A stretch of DNA of 64,000 nt from CAZEAC01 sp964510065 (GCA_964510065.1 CAZEAC010000001.1:103489-167488), one strand, 5' to 3'; positions 17,767-27,786 are shown, numbered from the stretch's first letter. Translations and numbers: made by a program. Notes: generated by a model not told the origin, from the sequence alone.

Positions 17767-18330
17767 ATGCACCTGAATCCTTCAAATCGTGAGGCCTTTA
17801 TGGCGGCTTCGAGCGAGAAAAAGGCAGCTATTAAAGTAGCTTGGCACGCTTGGATGACGAAGAATCAAGCCAACTTTATGACAGTTCGCGAGCTTCAAGA
17901 GCTAGTGGCGAATCGCGTTAAACCTCAGAACGTAGGAGTTGATACCACTTCACCCGTGAAAGGTTCTGTTACATTTGGCAGCGATGCGCAAATTTTCTAC
18001 GAAGTATATGCGCTGATAACTGATCGTAAAGTGGCTGAAGATGTCACTCGCCATGAATTGGAGCATGCAAAGGTATACGCTCGGTATGGTGTCGAGTACT
18101 CCTTTGGCGTAATTCTTGCTCGAGACACACCGGACTTTCTTATCGTTCAACCATTAATCGAACCTGCTTTTCCAAGGGAGATGTCGGTCACAGAGCGATT
18201 GAAGATCCTGCGGGAAGCTGTTGAAGGTGTATCAGAACAATCTTGGGGGGACAAAGTTACTTCTGTCGGTGCAAGGTTTATGCTGCAAAGTATAACAAAC
18301 GACACAAACGGACAGAAGACCGCGAAATGA
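17767..18330 (+). CDS. Hypothetical protein with HExxH motif
   Basis: 187 residues. Around residue 97-101 the segment TRHELEHAKVYARYGV contains HExxH (HELEH), the zinc-site helix of many metallopeptidases. A possible third ligand cannot be assigned; the helix is followed by a YSFGVILA strand. No signal peptide, so cytoplasmic or injected. GAGG five bases before the ATG supports the start. The family is unknown to me. It could be a metallopeptidase or a toxin-like domain; the motif alone can arise by chance. Confidence 0.5.
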   Translation: MHLNPSNREAFMAASSEKKAAIKVAWHAWMTKNQANFMTVRELQELVANRVKPQNVGVDTTSPVKGSVTFGSDAQIFYEVYALITDRKVAEDVTRHELEHAKVYARYGVEYSFGVILARDTPDFLIVQPLIEPAFPREMSVTERLKILREAVEGVSEQSWGDKVTSVGARFMLQSITNDTNGQKTAK

Positions 18331-18626
18331 TGTAGTAGTTTTAAAGATGAAGTGGTCTCCTGCCGCTTTGTCGAATGTTAGTGCGCCAAGCAAAACTTTG
18401 CATCTCTAGTGCGGAGCATGACCGCATATTGCACTTTCTTCGCGCCCTTCGCATGGTTACTTATCGCAGAAATCGGACTGAAGTTGCGTACCTGGTACAG
18501 ACGCGTACACTCTAGAGTAAACCAAGCTTAGGCGGCGGGCTGGACAAGCTGTGATGCTGAAATTGAAAGATCGTGCCCGGCCGCATTAGGCAAATATTAG
18601 CCCGGTAAAGCTAGGAGCTGGAGTTT
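18331..18626. other. Intergenic stretch, nothing recognised
   Basis: About 300 bp between accessory genes. I see no open frame of quality and no clear promoter; the only site found is the ribosome-binding run AGGAGCTGGAG just before the next gene at 18627. Confidence 0.4.
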
Positions 18627-19529
18627 ATGCAGCATATTAATATCGCACGACGCGAGCTTCCCTTTAGGGAACTCACAAACGAGGCCGAATGGCCCAGACT
18701 TGGTACAGGGAATATATCTTCCCCTTCACTGTCAGTTTTCAAAGCGACTCTATTTTTTTCTAATCCAGTCGGCGGAACGCCAGGCGCTCATAAACCTCAA
18801 CTTACTATTTTCAATTTTCAGTCGCCTGCTGCTCTCGAAGATGATCGGTGCGTCTTGAAAATAACTCCTCGTCCGGACGGTTCTTACCTGATTGATTACG
18901 GCTATAGTGATTCTCTTGAACACCTGATGCCGAAAATAGGTGGCGACTTGGGAAAACAGACACCACGATATTTAATTAATGGAAGATTTTTTGAACGCTT
19001 GCTGAGAGATGCTCCACATCTTCTGCGAGAAGCGGGACTTGAAAGGCAAATCTTTGATGGAGATCTCTGGCTATTTAAAGTAGCACCCGTTCAAGCTGAA
19101 TTTTCTGACTGGCTTGTCCTCGCCCGAGATCTTGTTTGTTCGAAACAAGTAGTACGTCTTGATGATGCTTCATTGGTCAATTCCCCAGATTGTGAACTAA
19201 TAGTTCGATTCGTGGATCCCGGACGAAATGAACATCTTGCGGAGCTGGCTAAGTTCATCCGTGACAATTTGCGCGCATGGATAAAAATTGACCAGGATGA
19301 ATTTAATTGGTTTTCCGATGCTCCCTTTGCCTCCGATGCAAGCGGTGAGCCCATCGGATACGATCAAGTCTTGCACGCTGCTCGAGTTGGATTGGCAGCG
19401 CGCGAACAGACTACAGAAAGTCTGGAGCTATTAGCGGCTGGCCACATGAATGTGGTGGAAGGTGATCGCATTTCAACGCGCAAGTGGCTTGATATGAAGT
19501 ACTCAAAGAATCCATCGTATGATGGATGA
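18627..19529 (+). CDS. Hypothetical protein
   Basis: 300 residues, soluble, no signal peptide. The middle has a strand-rich stretch (CVLKITPRPDGSYLIDYGYSD without membrane character), and the C-terminal half is helical and acidic. I recognise no family. AGGAG-CTGGAG ahead of the ATG is a good ribosome site. It belongs to the accessory segment and has no evident partner. Confidence 0.55.
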   Translation: MQHINIARRELPFRELTNEAEWPRLGTGNISSPSLSVFKATLFFSNPVGGTPGAHKPQLTIFNFQSPAALEDDRCVLKITPRPDGSYLIDYGYSDSLEHLMPKIGGDLGKQTPRYLINGRFFERLLRDAPHLLREAGLERQIFDGDLWLFKVAPVQAEFSDWLVLARDLVCSKQVVRLDDASLVNSPDCELIVRFVDPGRNEHLAELAKFIRDNLRAWIKIDQDEFNWFSDAPFASDASGEPIGYDQVLHAARVGLAAREQTTESLELLAAGHMNVVEGDRISTRKWLDMKYSKNPSYDG

Positions 19530-19992
19530 TTTGGTCAACGTCGGGCAAACCCATCCGAGAACCAGACCGCACTTAAGGAAGTTGCTAGATTCGGAAATAC
19601 CTGGATGGCTGGTTTCGGAAAAGTTCTCCCCTTAACTCGAAGAATTTGCGGTATGGAACACAGGAGCTTGGCACCAGGGAAATTGTAAGCGTCCGCTCAC
19701 GTCCATCGATTCCTAGCCTTGACGACAGATTTTCGACTTTAAATTAGGCTACCGACATTTTGCGGCAGAAGTGGTAACAGCTGCATTTCTTCACTTTCCC
19801 TTTTCTTGCTAAAACGCTCCTAAGCAATATCTCAATCTATCAATCGAAGAAGACTCAGGAAAGTTTCCTCGAAAAGGGACAACACGGCAGAGCTATTGGA
19901 TTTTCGCCGCGCTGTAGTGTTGAATATGCTCTGATTCGAGCGTATAATGAGACTGTTAATTGAGCGGCGAAAAGCGCATTCGGCAACATTAT
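19530..19992. other. Gene-free stretch in the accessory segment
   Basis: More than 430 bp with no convincing gene. The frame of the preceding gene stays open for about 54 codons after its TGA, which I take as chance. No attC-like core or terminator was found. Confidence 0.4.
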
Positions 19993-20391
19993 ATGTCTTC
20001 TCTTAATTTGCCCTCAAATTCCATTTCTGCACGCCAGTCGGTGGATACCGAGTGCGAGACGTCTAGAATTGAAGCGCGAATAAACAACTTTGTCATGCTA
20101 TTTGTGCCAGGAAGCGATTCCCCTGAAAGTCCCTTTGCTTGGAAACGACAAAAAATCGCTTCACACTGGGAACAAATTGAAAGGGAGATGCCCGAGCTGA
20201 TGGCTACAGCCAATGTAGCTAGCCAAAAATACGAAGCTGGTTTGCGGCAAAAATTTAATGCTCATGCGAAATTGTTATGGAATAGAAAGTATGACGAGGC
20301 CGAATCTTATGCCGACAAAGAGCTTCGTAGCCCAGAAGCAAATGAGCTTAAGCGGCAGCGATTGCGATTGCTGCAGTATTTGATGAGCTAA
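19993..20391 (+). CDS. Hypothetical protein
   Basis: About 132 residues from the ATG at 19993; the open frame reaches a TTG at 19960 that would add 11 residues. The protein is charged and helical (RQKIASHWEQIEREMPEL-like content, then EAESYADKELRSPEANELKR), with no TM. Not recognised. It closes the accessory segment. A fragment of the CACAGAG repeat (20408-20421) follows its stop. Confidence 0.45.
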   Translation: MSSLNLPSNSISARQSVDTECETSRIEARINNFVMLFVPGSDSPESPFAWKRQKIASHWEQIEREMPELMATANVASQKYEAGLRQKFNAHAKLLWNRKYDEAESYADKELRSPEANELKRQRLRLLQYLMS

Positions 20392-20519
20392 TTCGTCGTG
20401 GGGTACCTCAGAGACACAGAGCTAGGCTGGACTTCTCACAGGTTTCGCCCTCGATAGGGCTCCGCAGAGGGTGGGACGAGGAATGGCGTTTCACACCAAA
20501 TTTTTCTAGTGTTGATGTA

Positions 20520-21657
20520 ATGCGAGTGAAATCAAATGAGTCGGCGGTGGTTGTCATAGGCGGTTCTCTCGCCGGTGCAGCAGCGGCGATAACACTTGCA
20601 TCGCGCGGCATAGAGACGCGAATAATTGAGAAAGCACGTTTTCCAAGACGCAAAGCCTGTGGCGAGGGGCTCTCGACTCTCGCAAGTCCGCTCCTTGAGA
20701 AACTGGGATATACCGATTTTGAAAGGGAGTTGAAGGCTCGAGCGCTATACNNNNNNNNNNCGCGGAAATAAGATCAAAGCCTCAATTCATCACGACCGTG
20801 CTCTTGCCTGGGGTATTCAGCGGCAGTGTCTCGATACCAATCTGCTTGCACGCGCATGTGCGGTTGGGCCAGTTGCTTTGCAACAAGAGGATAAAGTTCT
20901 CGAAGTTCGGCAGGATCAGAATGGAGTCCAAGTTATTACTTCGAGTGGTGCGGAGTTTCGCGCGCGCTATTGCGTGGTTGCGTGCGGCGTAAACGAACGG
21001 CTCTTGTCGTTTAATGGGTTCAACTATAGAGAGCCTTCCTTTTCAAGATGCGCAGTAAGCTATTTAGTAAAAGCCGCTGCGCCGGAGCGTATAGTAAGCA
21101 TTATCGCAAAGAGAGGTGGCGAGTGTTATCTGACGCCGCTTTCAGAAGATTCTATAAATGTAGCACTCCTTTCAACCGGAAAAATATCTGAGGTGTGGGG
21201 TAGTGAAGCTGCGCGTGAACTGAGTATACGTGAAATGCTTCGTGCACTCTCCATGCAGGTCTCACATATTTCCGATCCAATTGGAGCGAGCGCACTTGGG
21301 AGAAGCATCTGCCAGCCAAGCATGGGCAGAATCTTCGTAACTGGCGACGCGCTTCGTAGTTTTGATCCGATAGGTGGGATGGGAATGACTCATGCGCTTG
21401 GTACTGGGATAGTGGCTGCGGAATCGCTCGCGGCCGTCTTGTACTCCGAAATCTCACCTGATAATGCACGAGAATGCTATCGCGAGGGAGTTCATCGGCT
21501 AGCGCGCTCTTGCGCGGGAATGACCATGTTCTCTGGGCAGTTTGTGCAGAGGCTTTCGATGATTCCCGGGATCTCCCTGCTTGCAAAGTATCTTGGAGGC
21601 CCAGCGCATAGATTTATTGCCCGGCGCTGTGCTCAATCTTTGGTGCTCAATCTTTGA
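20520..21657 (+). CDS. FAD-dependent oxidoreductase, geranylgeranyl reductase/halogenase type (interrupted by assembly gap)
   Basis: The N-terminal part has a dinucleotide-binding start (VVVIGGSLAGAAAAITLA) and RFPRRKACGEGLS, the family K/RFPRxKxCGEGL block. Ten N at 20751-20760 interrupt it. After the gap another frame continues from 20761 with AWGIQRQCLDTNLLARAC, then a late GDALRSFDPIGGMGMTHALG block that binds the FAD phosphate. The frame change is a gap artefact, since N-runs often have arbitrary length. Enzymes of this family reduce prenyl chains or oxidise or halogenate aromatic substrates; which applies here is unclear. It stands alone on the plus strand. Confidence 0.8.
20751..20760. 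other. Assembly gap (10 N)
   Basis: Ten undetermined bases inside the FAD oxidoreductase gene. Frames on either side differ by one, so the true length is not 10, or not in register. Confidence 0.99.
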
Positions 21658-21794
21658 ATTTAATCACAGCTCCGCAGCAGAATGCTGTGAGAAGTCCGAG
21701 TTAACACCATGAGTAGTTCCCTTTTTTGAGCCAAGGGGTTTCGCCAGACAGGCGCAGTTGAAAACATTGCGCGAAGGTTGCTTGCGACAAAATT

Positions 21795-21868
21795 ATCGGG
21801 GCGAGAGGATTTGAACCTCCGGCCTCACGGTCCCGAACCGTGCGCTCCACCAGACTGAGCTACGCCCC
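21795..21868 (-). tRNA. tRNA-Pro (anticodon CGG)
   Basis: Reverse complement begins CGGGGCG and ends CGCCCCG, a full seven-pair acceptor, discriminator A. Anticodon stem CACGG/CCGTG with loop TTCGGGA gives CGG. T arm GGTTCAAATCC. CCA not encoded. It is the second Pro tRNA in the window (GGG at 3.3 kb). Confidence 0.93.
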
Positions 21869-21939
21869 GTAAGTGCGAGCGTATACTAGCAAGAGTGCTA
21901 GATATATTTCAACAGCGCTGGTTTGTGCCCCCAAAATTG

Positions 21940-23664
21940 CTACATCCGCGCAATCGGCGTAATACCAATTAGCTGCAAGCCAATCTGCAAAGTATTTCGA
22001 ACCGCGAGGAATAGCGCGAGACGCGCCCGGGCAACTGCTTTTTCGGTGCCGACTACTCGCAGCGAGCGGTACGCGCTGGAGAAGCTTTTTGCAAGGTCGA
22101 GGACAAAGAGCGCGACATGATACGGCTCACATTCTTCACCGCTCTTTTTAACCGCATCGGGAAAACGGGAAAGCTGCGAGAGCAGGGCATAGGCCACGTC
22201 GTCGGTAAGATGTTTCGCTTCGAAATCTTGGCTGTAGGTAATTCCTTCTTCTTTCGCTTTTATTTCGATCCCGTTGATTCGAGCGAGCGCGTACATGATG
22301 TAAGGACCAGTATCGCCCTGAAAGCTTAGTGCTTGTTCCCAGTCGAAGTGGAAGTCTTTAATATTGGTGCGGCTTAAATAATCAAAAAAAACTGCGCCCA
22401 GCCCGACTGCCTGCGCGATCTGATCTTCATCTAAGCCCTCGGGGCGTTTCTCAACCTGGCTACGGTAGGCAAGTAACGCTCGTTCCAGCGCTTCTTCCAT
22501 CAGACTGCTGAGCAGCCCCTTTTCATCAATTCCCTTGCGTGTGCTTAATCCGGGTACATGGCCGTATGAAACATGCTGCATCCGATCGGCAACCGGATGT
22601 TTCATCTTTCTCAGTATTTCGATCAGCTGTTGAAAGTAAAGGTTTTGAGGAGCGGCAACGACAATATAAATTTTCTTCGGATTAAATGTTTTGTAACGGT
22701 AGTCAGCAGTGGCCAGGTCTCGTGTTATATACAGCGAGCGCCCATCTTCAGTGAAAATGCGTACGAATCCCAATTTTTTTCCAAGATTAACACCAAGTGC
22801 GCCTTCGGAATTTTCGAGGATGCCGCAGCTTCGGAGATCCTTCTCGATCGATTCAAGCTTGTCGCGGTAAAAAGATTCGCCAGTATAATGATCAAAATGA
22901 ATGCCGAGCGACGCGTAGGTCTTATAGTAATATTCTAAAGAGACATCGAGAACCCATTTCCAAAATTTTGTTGCCTCTGGATCGCCGGCTTCAAGCTTGA
23001 GGAAATAGTCGCGAGCGAGAAGTGTTACATCTGGTTTGTCTCGGTCGACTTCGGATACGGTTTTTTCCTCTTGAGCTTTTTTGAGAGTGGCAGCGTGTTT
23101 ATAACGATCGAGAAAATCGTCGATCGTGGCTTTTTCGCCGGGGCTGCCCCAAAGCTGTACTCCGGCATACACCAATCCAAATTGCGTGCCCCAATCACCA
23201 AGGTGGTTGATGCGCACAATCTTGTAGCCAAGATGTTCGAAGATGCGGCTTAGTGAGTGCCCAATTAAGGTTGTGCGCAAATGTCCGACATGGAAAGGCT
23301 TGGCAATATTTGGACTCGAAAACTCGACAACGATAGTTTCATTCTTATTCTCTTCGCCGCCGAATCGAAGGCCCTTGGCGAGAATCGAGCCAAGCTCAGT
23401 AGTAACCCAGGCATCACGTTCAAAAAAGAAGTTAAGATAGGGGCCGACTACTTCAGCCTTGGCAAAGCCCTTTGGTAGTGTGAGCTCGTCGTAAAGCTTC
23501 TTGGCGCATTCGGGAGGGGAGAGCTTCCATTCTTTAGCAAGGATAAAACAGGGCAGCGCGTAGTCGCCGTGTTCAATATCTTTTGAACGAACAAGAAGCT
23601 TCCCCAAGGTATCGGCCGGAAGCTTGGTGCATTCGGAAAGGGCACATATAAGGGCATCTTTCAT
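21940..23664 (-). CDS. argS: Arginyl-tRNA synthetase, ArgS
   Basis: 574 residues from the ATG at 23664, the normal size. The HIGH-type signature is FHVGHLRTTLIGHSL, preceded by VVEFSSPNIAKP. Further blocks are GDWGTQFG, YITRDLATADYR, QNLYFQQLIEIL and the C-terminal anticodon-binding helices ending GITPIARM. It attaches arginine to tRNA-Arg in the cytoplasm. The reading frame opens at a TTG at 23691, but the ATG nine codons later gives the family-typical MKDALICAL start. It lies 70 bp from tRNA-Pro. Confidence 0.96.
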   Translation of the reverse strand: MKDALICALSECTKLPADTLGKLLVRSKDIEHGDYALPCFILAKEWKLSPPECAKKLYDELTLPKGFAKAEVVGPYLNFFFERDAWVTTELGSILAKGLRFGGEENKNETIVVEFSSPNIAKPFHVGHLRTTLIGHSLSRIFEHLGYKIVRINHLGDWGTQFGLVYAGVQLWGSPGEKATIDDFLDRYKHAATLKKAQEEKTVSEVDRDKPDVTLLARDYFLKLEAGDPEATKFWKWVLDVSLEYYYKTYASLGIHFDHYTGESFYRDKLESIEKDLRSCGILENSEGALGVNLGKKLGFVRIFTEDGRSLYITRDLATADYRYKTFNPKKIYIVVAAPQNLYFQQLIEILRKMKHPVADRMQHVSYGHVPGLSTRKGIDEKGLLSSLMEEALERALLAYRSQVEKRPEGLDEDQIAQAVGLGAVFFDYLSRTNIKDFHFDWEQALSFQGDTGPYIMYALARINGIEIKAKEEGITYSQDFEAKHLTDDVAYALLSQLSRFPDAVKKSGEECEPYHVALFVLDLAKSFSSAYRSLRVVGTEKAVARARLALFLAVRNTLQIGLQLIGITPIARM

Positions 23665-23834
23665 AGGGATAAACCATAGGAATATCAACAAATTGAGCCA
23701 ATTGTACAGCCATTCGGTCAGATTATTTTAGCTTCTTGAGTCCTGCTAAAATCAAAGCGGTAACTAAGTTCGGCATTTTGTTACATATTGCGTCGATCGC
23801 TGCATAACTATAGTGGAGTTAGATTTTTTTAATT

Positions 23835-24602
23835 ATGCGCCAACAAGAGAGTAAACCAGTAAGTCGAGTGCAGGGAGATGCTTCGCGAAACGGAGCAACT
23901 GATAAGCGCGCAAAATCTCCAAGAGATGGTCTTCGCCATGCCCATACAGCTGATCATAGGCATGATGGCGAGGTAAGAAGCCGTGAGCAGCGGCTCGCTT
24001 CAGTGCTTCAGTCAGCTCGAAACATGGCAGCAACACTTTTTCGGACGAAAGCGGGCGATGCTGCGGTGCCGGGCGGCGCACGGGGAACCACCCCTTCGAA
24101 TTTCGAAGATCGTGCAGAGAATGCAGAGGGTGGTAACGACAGACAGCAGGACAGAAATCGGGCCGAGAACGCTTCAAGCGAAGATCGGCCGATGCTTCGG
24201 GTAGTTCAAAATGCTGGTCAGGAGCAGAATCAGCCAGCCGAAAATGGCGCTCAGGGCGAAGATCTCTCGCACGCGATGCCGCAGGCAGAAAAAGAAGGAG
24301 CTGATACTGAAAATCCAAAATCAGCGGTTGTTGAATTTAATCGCGTCTTTCGGAGTTCTACGGGCCCATCAGATCTTCACGAAATTCGCGAAGTAGCAGG
24401 GTATAATCGTCATAATGCGGTGCCGGTGGAAGCTGAGGTTCATGGAACCCTGGAAGTACTACATCGTCTCCATGTAATGTCCGGTCGTTTCGAACGTGAT
24501 GCAACTGCGCTTCGCGAAGGCCGCGGCATGACACCCTTTCTAAGGCAGTCCCTGCAGATAATGCGCGACGCGAGAAATGAGGAATTTACAGTCACGGAAT
24601 AA
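23835..24602 (+). CDS. Hypothetical, largely disordered protein
   Basis: 255 residues. The first 165 are Arg/Glu/Gln/Asn/Ala-rich and of low complexity (RDGLRHAHTADHRHDGEV, EGGNDRQQDRNRAENAS), which points to disorder. The last 80 residues look helical and ordered (TLEVLHRLHVMSGRFERDAT). No signal peptide, TM or known domain. It is first in a tight plus-strand run of four genes (gaps of 17, 9 and 10 nt), so it is probably co-transcribed with the nucleotidylyltransferase gene. An antisense frame of 161 codons exists here, but it is a by-product of base composition. Confidence 0.5.
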   Translation: MRQQESKPVSRVQGDASRNGATDKRAKSPRDGLRHAHTADHRHDGEVRSREQRLASVLQSARNMAATLFRTKAGDAAVPGGARGTTPSNFEDRAENAEGGNDRQQDRNRAENASSEDRPMLRVVQNAGQEQNQPAENGAQGEDLSHAMPQAEKEGADTENPKSAVVEFNRVFRSSTGPSDLHEIREVAGYNRHNAVPVEAEVHGTLEVLHRLHVMSGRFERDATALREGRGMTPFLRQSLQIMRDARNEEFTVTE

Positions 24603-24619
24603 CGGTTTTTTTAGGTTTT

Positions 24620-25045
24620 ATGCAAGGTAATGGAGTTCCCAAAGTAAAGTACAGCTTTAATGAGATATTCGACGTCGAAGTGGATGGCTGGTGTTACGGC
24701 CTAACCCACTTCCCGGGAGAGATCTATCCGATCCTCGTTTTTCGACTAGTTAAGGAGTTAAATCTTGCTTTTAATGAGGCGGTAAAAGCGCACTATGTGT
24801 TTAATATCCTCGAGCTATCCCTCAAGCTCTCGCGTGCCGCAAAATATCTTGTAAGCGAGCGTGAGATAGCTTTTGCAATTTTAGGTGAACTTCCAAATCC
24901 GTTTAATCTTGGTGAAGACGAGCAGTTTGTGGTGGCTCAGATTGTCGACCAAGTCGAGCAGGCGTACGGTGGAGTGTTAGATAAGCTCTCAAAGAAATGG
25001 CGCGCTGAGCTTGAGCGCCAGAAAACTAAACGCGCTGCTGCCTAG
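24620..25045 (+). CDS. Hypothetical protein
   Basis: 141 residues, soluble. A beta-rich N-terminus (KVKYSFNEIFDVEVDGWCYG) and a helical C-terminus ending in a basic tail (KKWRAELERQKTKRAAA). No family recognised. It lies 17 nt after the disordered protein gene and 9 nt before the nucleotidylyltransferase gene, so it is part of that operon. Confidence 0.6.
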   Translation: MQGNGVPKVKYSFNEIFDVEVDGWCYGLTHFPGEIYPILVFRLVKELNLAFNEAVKAHYVFNILELSLKLSRAAKYLVSEREIAFAILGELPNPFNLGEDEQFVVAQIVDQVEQAYGGVLDKLSKKWRAELERQKTKRAAA

Positions 25046-25054
25046 ACAGAGCTT

Positions 25055-26215
25055 ATGAATGCCTCAAGTTCTAGTAATTCCACTGCAGCGCCAAGTCGTT
25101 CGCTTGGTGAACGGGTTAGTACAAGCGCTCAGATAGAAGAGATCGCAGCGCTTTTAAAGCGGGTAAAATCAGAGCAGTGGTGGCAAAACGCGATTGACCA
25201 CTTGGGTCGCGAGCCGATGCCCTTGCAGTCGAAAAAGAAAACTCCTGAAGGCAGAAAGGGAATCTTGCTACTTGGTGGAAGCGGTTCTCGGCTCCATCCG
25301 ATTAGTGAAAAGCTGAATAAACATCTCCTGCCTGTCGGCGCTCTGCCAATGTGCTTTTATCCACTCTCAAACCTGATTCATGCCGGTTGTCGCGATATAC
25401 TTGTGTTGACGACTGTTCGTGATCTTCGGCCGTTCCAAGAGCTTCTCGGATATGGTGAGCAGTACGGCGTAAGAATCTCGTATCAGCCGCAAGAGTCTCC
25501 TCGAGGTACGGCTAGCGCACTCGCGGAAGCTAAAGATTTTATCGGTGAAAATGAAGTTGTTGTCGCACTCGGCGACTCGATTATTTGGGGACCTGGATTC
25601 TCTGGTATTCTCGGTAAACACCTCCAGCCTGGCCCCGGCGCTAAACTCCTTGCGTTCGAATCGCTAGACCCGCGTCATGAAGAGGTCGCGAAATTCGCCG
25701 AAGACGGAAGTCCGAATGATTTCGTAGAGAAACCCGAGTCACCGCCGTCGAACCTCGTCGTCGCTGGATTTTATGTGTACGATAATCGTGCGGTTCATTT
25801 TGCTTCGGAGGCGCCACTTTCGGAACGAGGAGAGTACGAATTAAATTCGGTGCATCGATCTTTTCTCAAGGAAGATGCAGTGGAACTTTTTCACCTGCCT
25901 GCGCCGTTTCGATATTTTGATGCAGGTAGGTTTGAAAGCTTTATTGAAGTCAATAGTTTTGTGCGTAAGCTCGATGCGAATCTTGGCGCGGACTTCGGTT
26001 CCCCTCATCTCGCGGCGTGTGAGTGCGGAATTGTTTCGGTGAATGACTATCACCGCATAAGGTTGAATTTCGGCCACGGAAGCCGTTACGGCGACTCGCT
26101 TACGAGCCGTCCTCGTGTGCACGAATCGGCGATTGCGGTCCAGAGCGTAAAAGAGAGCGTTCTGGCGCGACCGACAAAGGCGATTTCTCAAAAGAAATCA
26201 GTCGCAAATAAGTGA
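25055..26215 (+). CDS. Sugar-nucleotidylyltransferase family protein (RfbA/GalU-like fold)
   Basis: 386 residues. After a 75-residue N-terminal extension the signature GILLLGGSGSRLHPISEKLNKHLLPVG (G-G-x-G-[ST]-R-L-x-P, then K) is present, followed by PRGTASALAEA and VVVALGDSIIW with the metal-binding Asp, and DFVEKPE. The layout fits transfer of a nucleotide to a sugar 1-phosphate, as in RfbA. The C-terminal 100 residues do not match the usual dimer interface and are Ser/Arg-rich at the end. Neighbours are unknown genes, so the sugar is open. It could also be a nucleotidylyltransferase modifying another phosphorylated substrate. Confidence 0.8.
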   Translation: MNASSSSNSTAAPSRSLGERVSTSAQIEEIAALLKRVKSEQWWQNAIDHLGREPMPLQSKKKTPEGRKGILLLGGSGSRLHPISEKLNKHLLPVGALPMCFYPLSNLIHAGCRDILVLTTVRDLRPFQELLGYGEQYGVRISYQPQESPRGTASALAEAKDFIGENEVVVALGDSIIWGPGFSGILGKHLQPGPGAKLLAFESLDPRHEEVAKFAEDGSPNDFVEKPESPPSNLVVAGFYVYDNRAVHFASEAPLSERGEYELNSVHRSFLKEDAVELFHLPAPFRYFDAGRFESFIEVNSFVRKLDANLGADFGSPHLAACECGIVSVNDYHRIRLNFGHGSRYGDSLTSRPRVHESAIAVQSVKESVLARPTKAISQKKSVANK

Positions 26216-26225
26216 CGAGGGTAGC

Positions 26226-27536
26226 ATGGGCCCACAAACCCTAGGACATGCTCCTTCTCCGCATCCAAAGCCGTGGAGTCTTCCGTTGGCATCCACTATT
26301 CCTTCCACACTTGCGAGGCTCTGGCATCGAAGAATTATTGAAGTTCACGATAATTGGCAGTCAGGAGTGGGAGGCGATCACGATTTTCTTTCGGCGCAGA
26401 GGTCCCTTAGTGTGGTCTCGATAAACCTTCAACATGCCTACAGTGTGGATAAAAGTTCGCCAGCTTTGAAACCGTCTTTCGCTATGCTCCGAAGGGTGAT
26501 GAGCCATGACCTCCTTGAGACTGCGCTTTTGCATGGGAAAGCCCGACTGGATGAGCTCATGAGAGTCGGAGAGAAGATTATTTTGTTCGGGGCAAAGTTT
26601 GATCCACGAACGATTGATTTTGCTTCGAGGATTCCTCTTGCGCAGGCCTCCGAAACTGTGCAGCTGCCTAAAGAGTCGCTTGAGCAGCTAGCGTATTCAA
26701 TTCGCTATCTCTCGTTACGATCGCAGATGTGGGCAACGCGCTTTCCCTATAAGCCATACCAAGTTCCTCATGGCCCGGCCTCGACTCGACGCATTCGCGC
26801 GCTGGCATCGCAGCTGGGCTCGGAAGATTTTCGAAAGGTATATGAAGTTGCAGTAACGTTGGGATCCCTTTCTCGTGACTTCAAGCAAAGACTTCTTGAA
26901 CTTGCGACGCCCTCGCCTTGCACCCCTTACGCGCAAGCGGTGAGCGTCGAATTCGAGGAGAGCTACAAAGCAGCGGAATTTGCCGGCTGGAGACTGCGCA
27001 AACAGATAGAGCCTGATGGCGAGCGGCACCGTTCGAGCGCGTTTCCGAATGTGCAAAGCTTACCGGTGTGTGATCAGGTTTTTATGCACCGTCTTGTGCG
27101 ATATCGAATTGATGCGCTTCGCCGAATAGGCAGCGCTCAATGGCGTGAGCTTGAAATATTTGGCCGGCAGTTTATAGGGCAAACCCCAAACACTGATCAA
27201 AGAGTGGTTATTGACTCATCAAATATCCTTTCGCATCTACCGCGAGGCAACGAAAAGATCCATTTTCCTGTTTCTCTTCTTAGGCAGCTATCAGATGCTG
27301 ACCATAATGGATGGCGCGATGTCTTGCGCTTCTCAAACTCCATAGGTGATCCAAATCTTGCGCAGCCGGGAGGCGCGAAGCGAGGGGATGGCGCCGATGA
27401 CGCGAATTACGGCAATTTACCAAGCCATATGCAAAGCCGGGTAGCATTAAACGTGTTGTCGCGAACCGTGTCGCTTTGGCAGAACTTGCAGCTAAGCGAT
27501 TTACGATACCTTGAATCGGCACTGATACGTGTATAG
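26226..27536 (+). CDS. Hypothetical protein
   Basis: 436 residues, predicted soluble and mainly helical, rich in Arg and Leu. No signal peptide and no motif I recognise. GAGGGT before the ATG is a good ribosome site. It follows the nucleotidylyltransferase gene by 10 nt and is last in the four-gene run, so a role with the nucleotidylyltransferase is plausible. Confidence 0.6.
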   Translation: MGPQTLGHAPSPHPKPWSLPLASTIPSTLARLWHRRIIEVHDNWQSGVGGDHDFLSAQRSLSVVSINLQHAYSVDKSSPALKPSFAMLRRVMSHDLLETALLHGKARLDELMRVGEKIILFGAKFDPRTIDFASRIPLAQASETVQLPKESLEQLAYSIRYLSLRSQMWATRFPYKPYQVPHGPASTRRIRALASQLGSEDFRKVYEVAVTLGSLSRDFKQRLLELATPSPCTPYAQAVSVEFEESYKAAEFAGWRLRKQIEPDGERHRSSAFPNVQSLPVCDQVFMHRLVRYRIDALRRIGSAQWRELEIFGRQFIGQTPNTDQRVVIDSSNILSHLPRGNEKIHFPVSLLRQLSDADHNGWRDVLRFSNSIGDPNLAQPGGAKRGDGADDANYGNLPSHMQSRVALNVLSRTVSLWQNLQLSDLRYLESALIRV

Positions 27537-27786
27537 TGACACATTATTGAATTTGATCGCTGATTCTGTTAAAAGCAATCGTCAAATTTGGTCTCTTAAT
27601 TCCAATGTATCAGTAGATGTGTCGAGGAGAGGTTCCCGCTCGGCCTTCCGTAGAAATAATTTTGGCGAATTCGCCAGCGCGAAGATTGTTTTTGTGGAGA
27701 GCCGAGTTCGGTGGTTTTACTATTCCATACGAACAAAGCGCCATAAAAACACAGCACTCACCGCTCTTGGTGAGTAGAAAGGCACA

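Noticed and set aside
19530..19691. Readthrough extension after the TGA of the 18627 gene (about 54 open codons)
   Set aside because: Length is compatible with chance and there is no conserved motif or selenocysteine element visible.
16346..20391. A cassette array with attC sites after the integrase
   Set aside because: I looked for RYYYAAC and GTTRRRY core boxes in each gap; none was paired in the right places, and gaps differ in size and content.
23833..24318. Minus-strand frame of 161 codons opposite the disordered protein gene
   Set aside because: Both are of odd composition; the plus frame is in an operon with tight spacing, so the minus frame is taken as a shadow.
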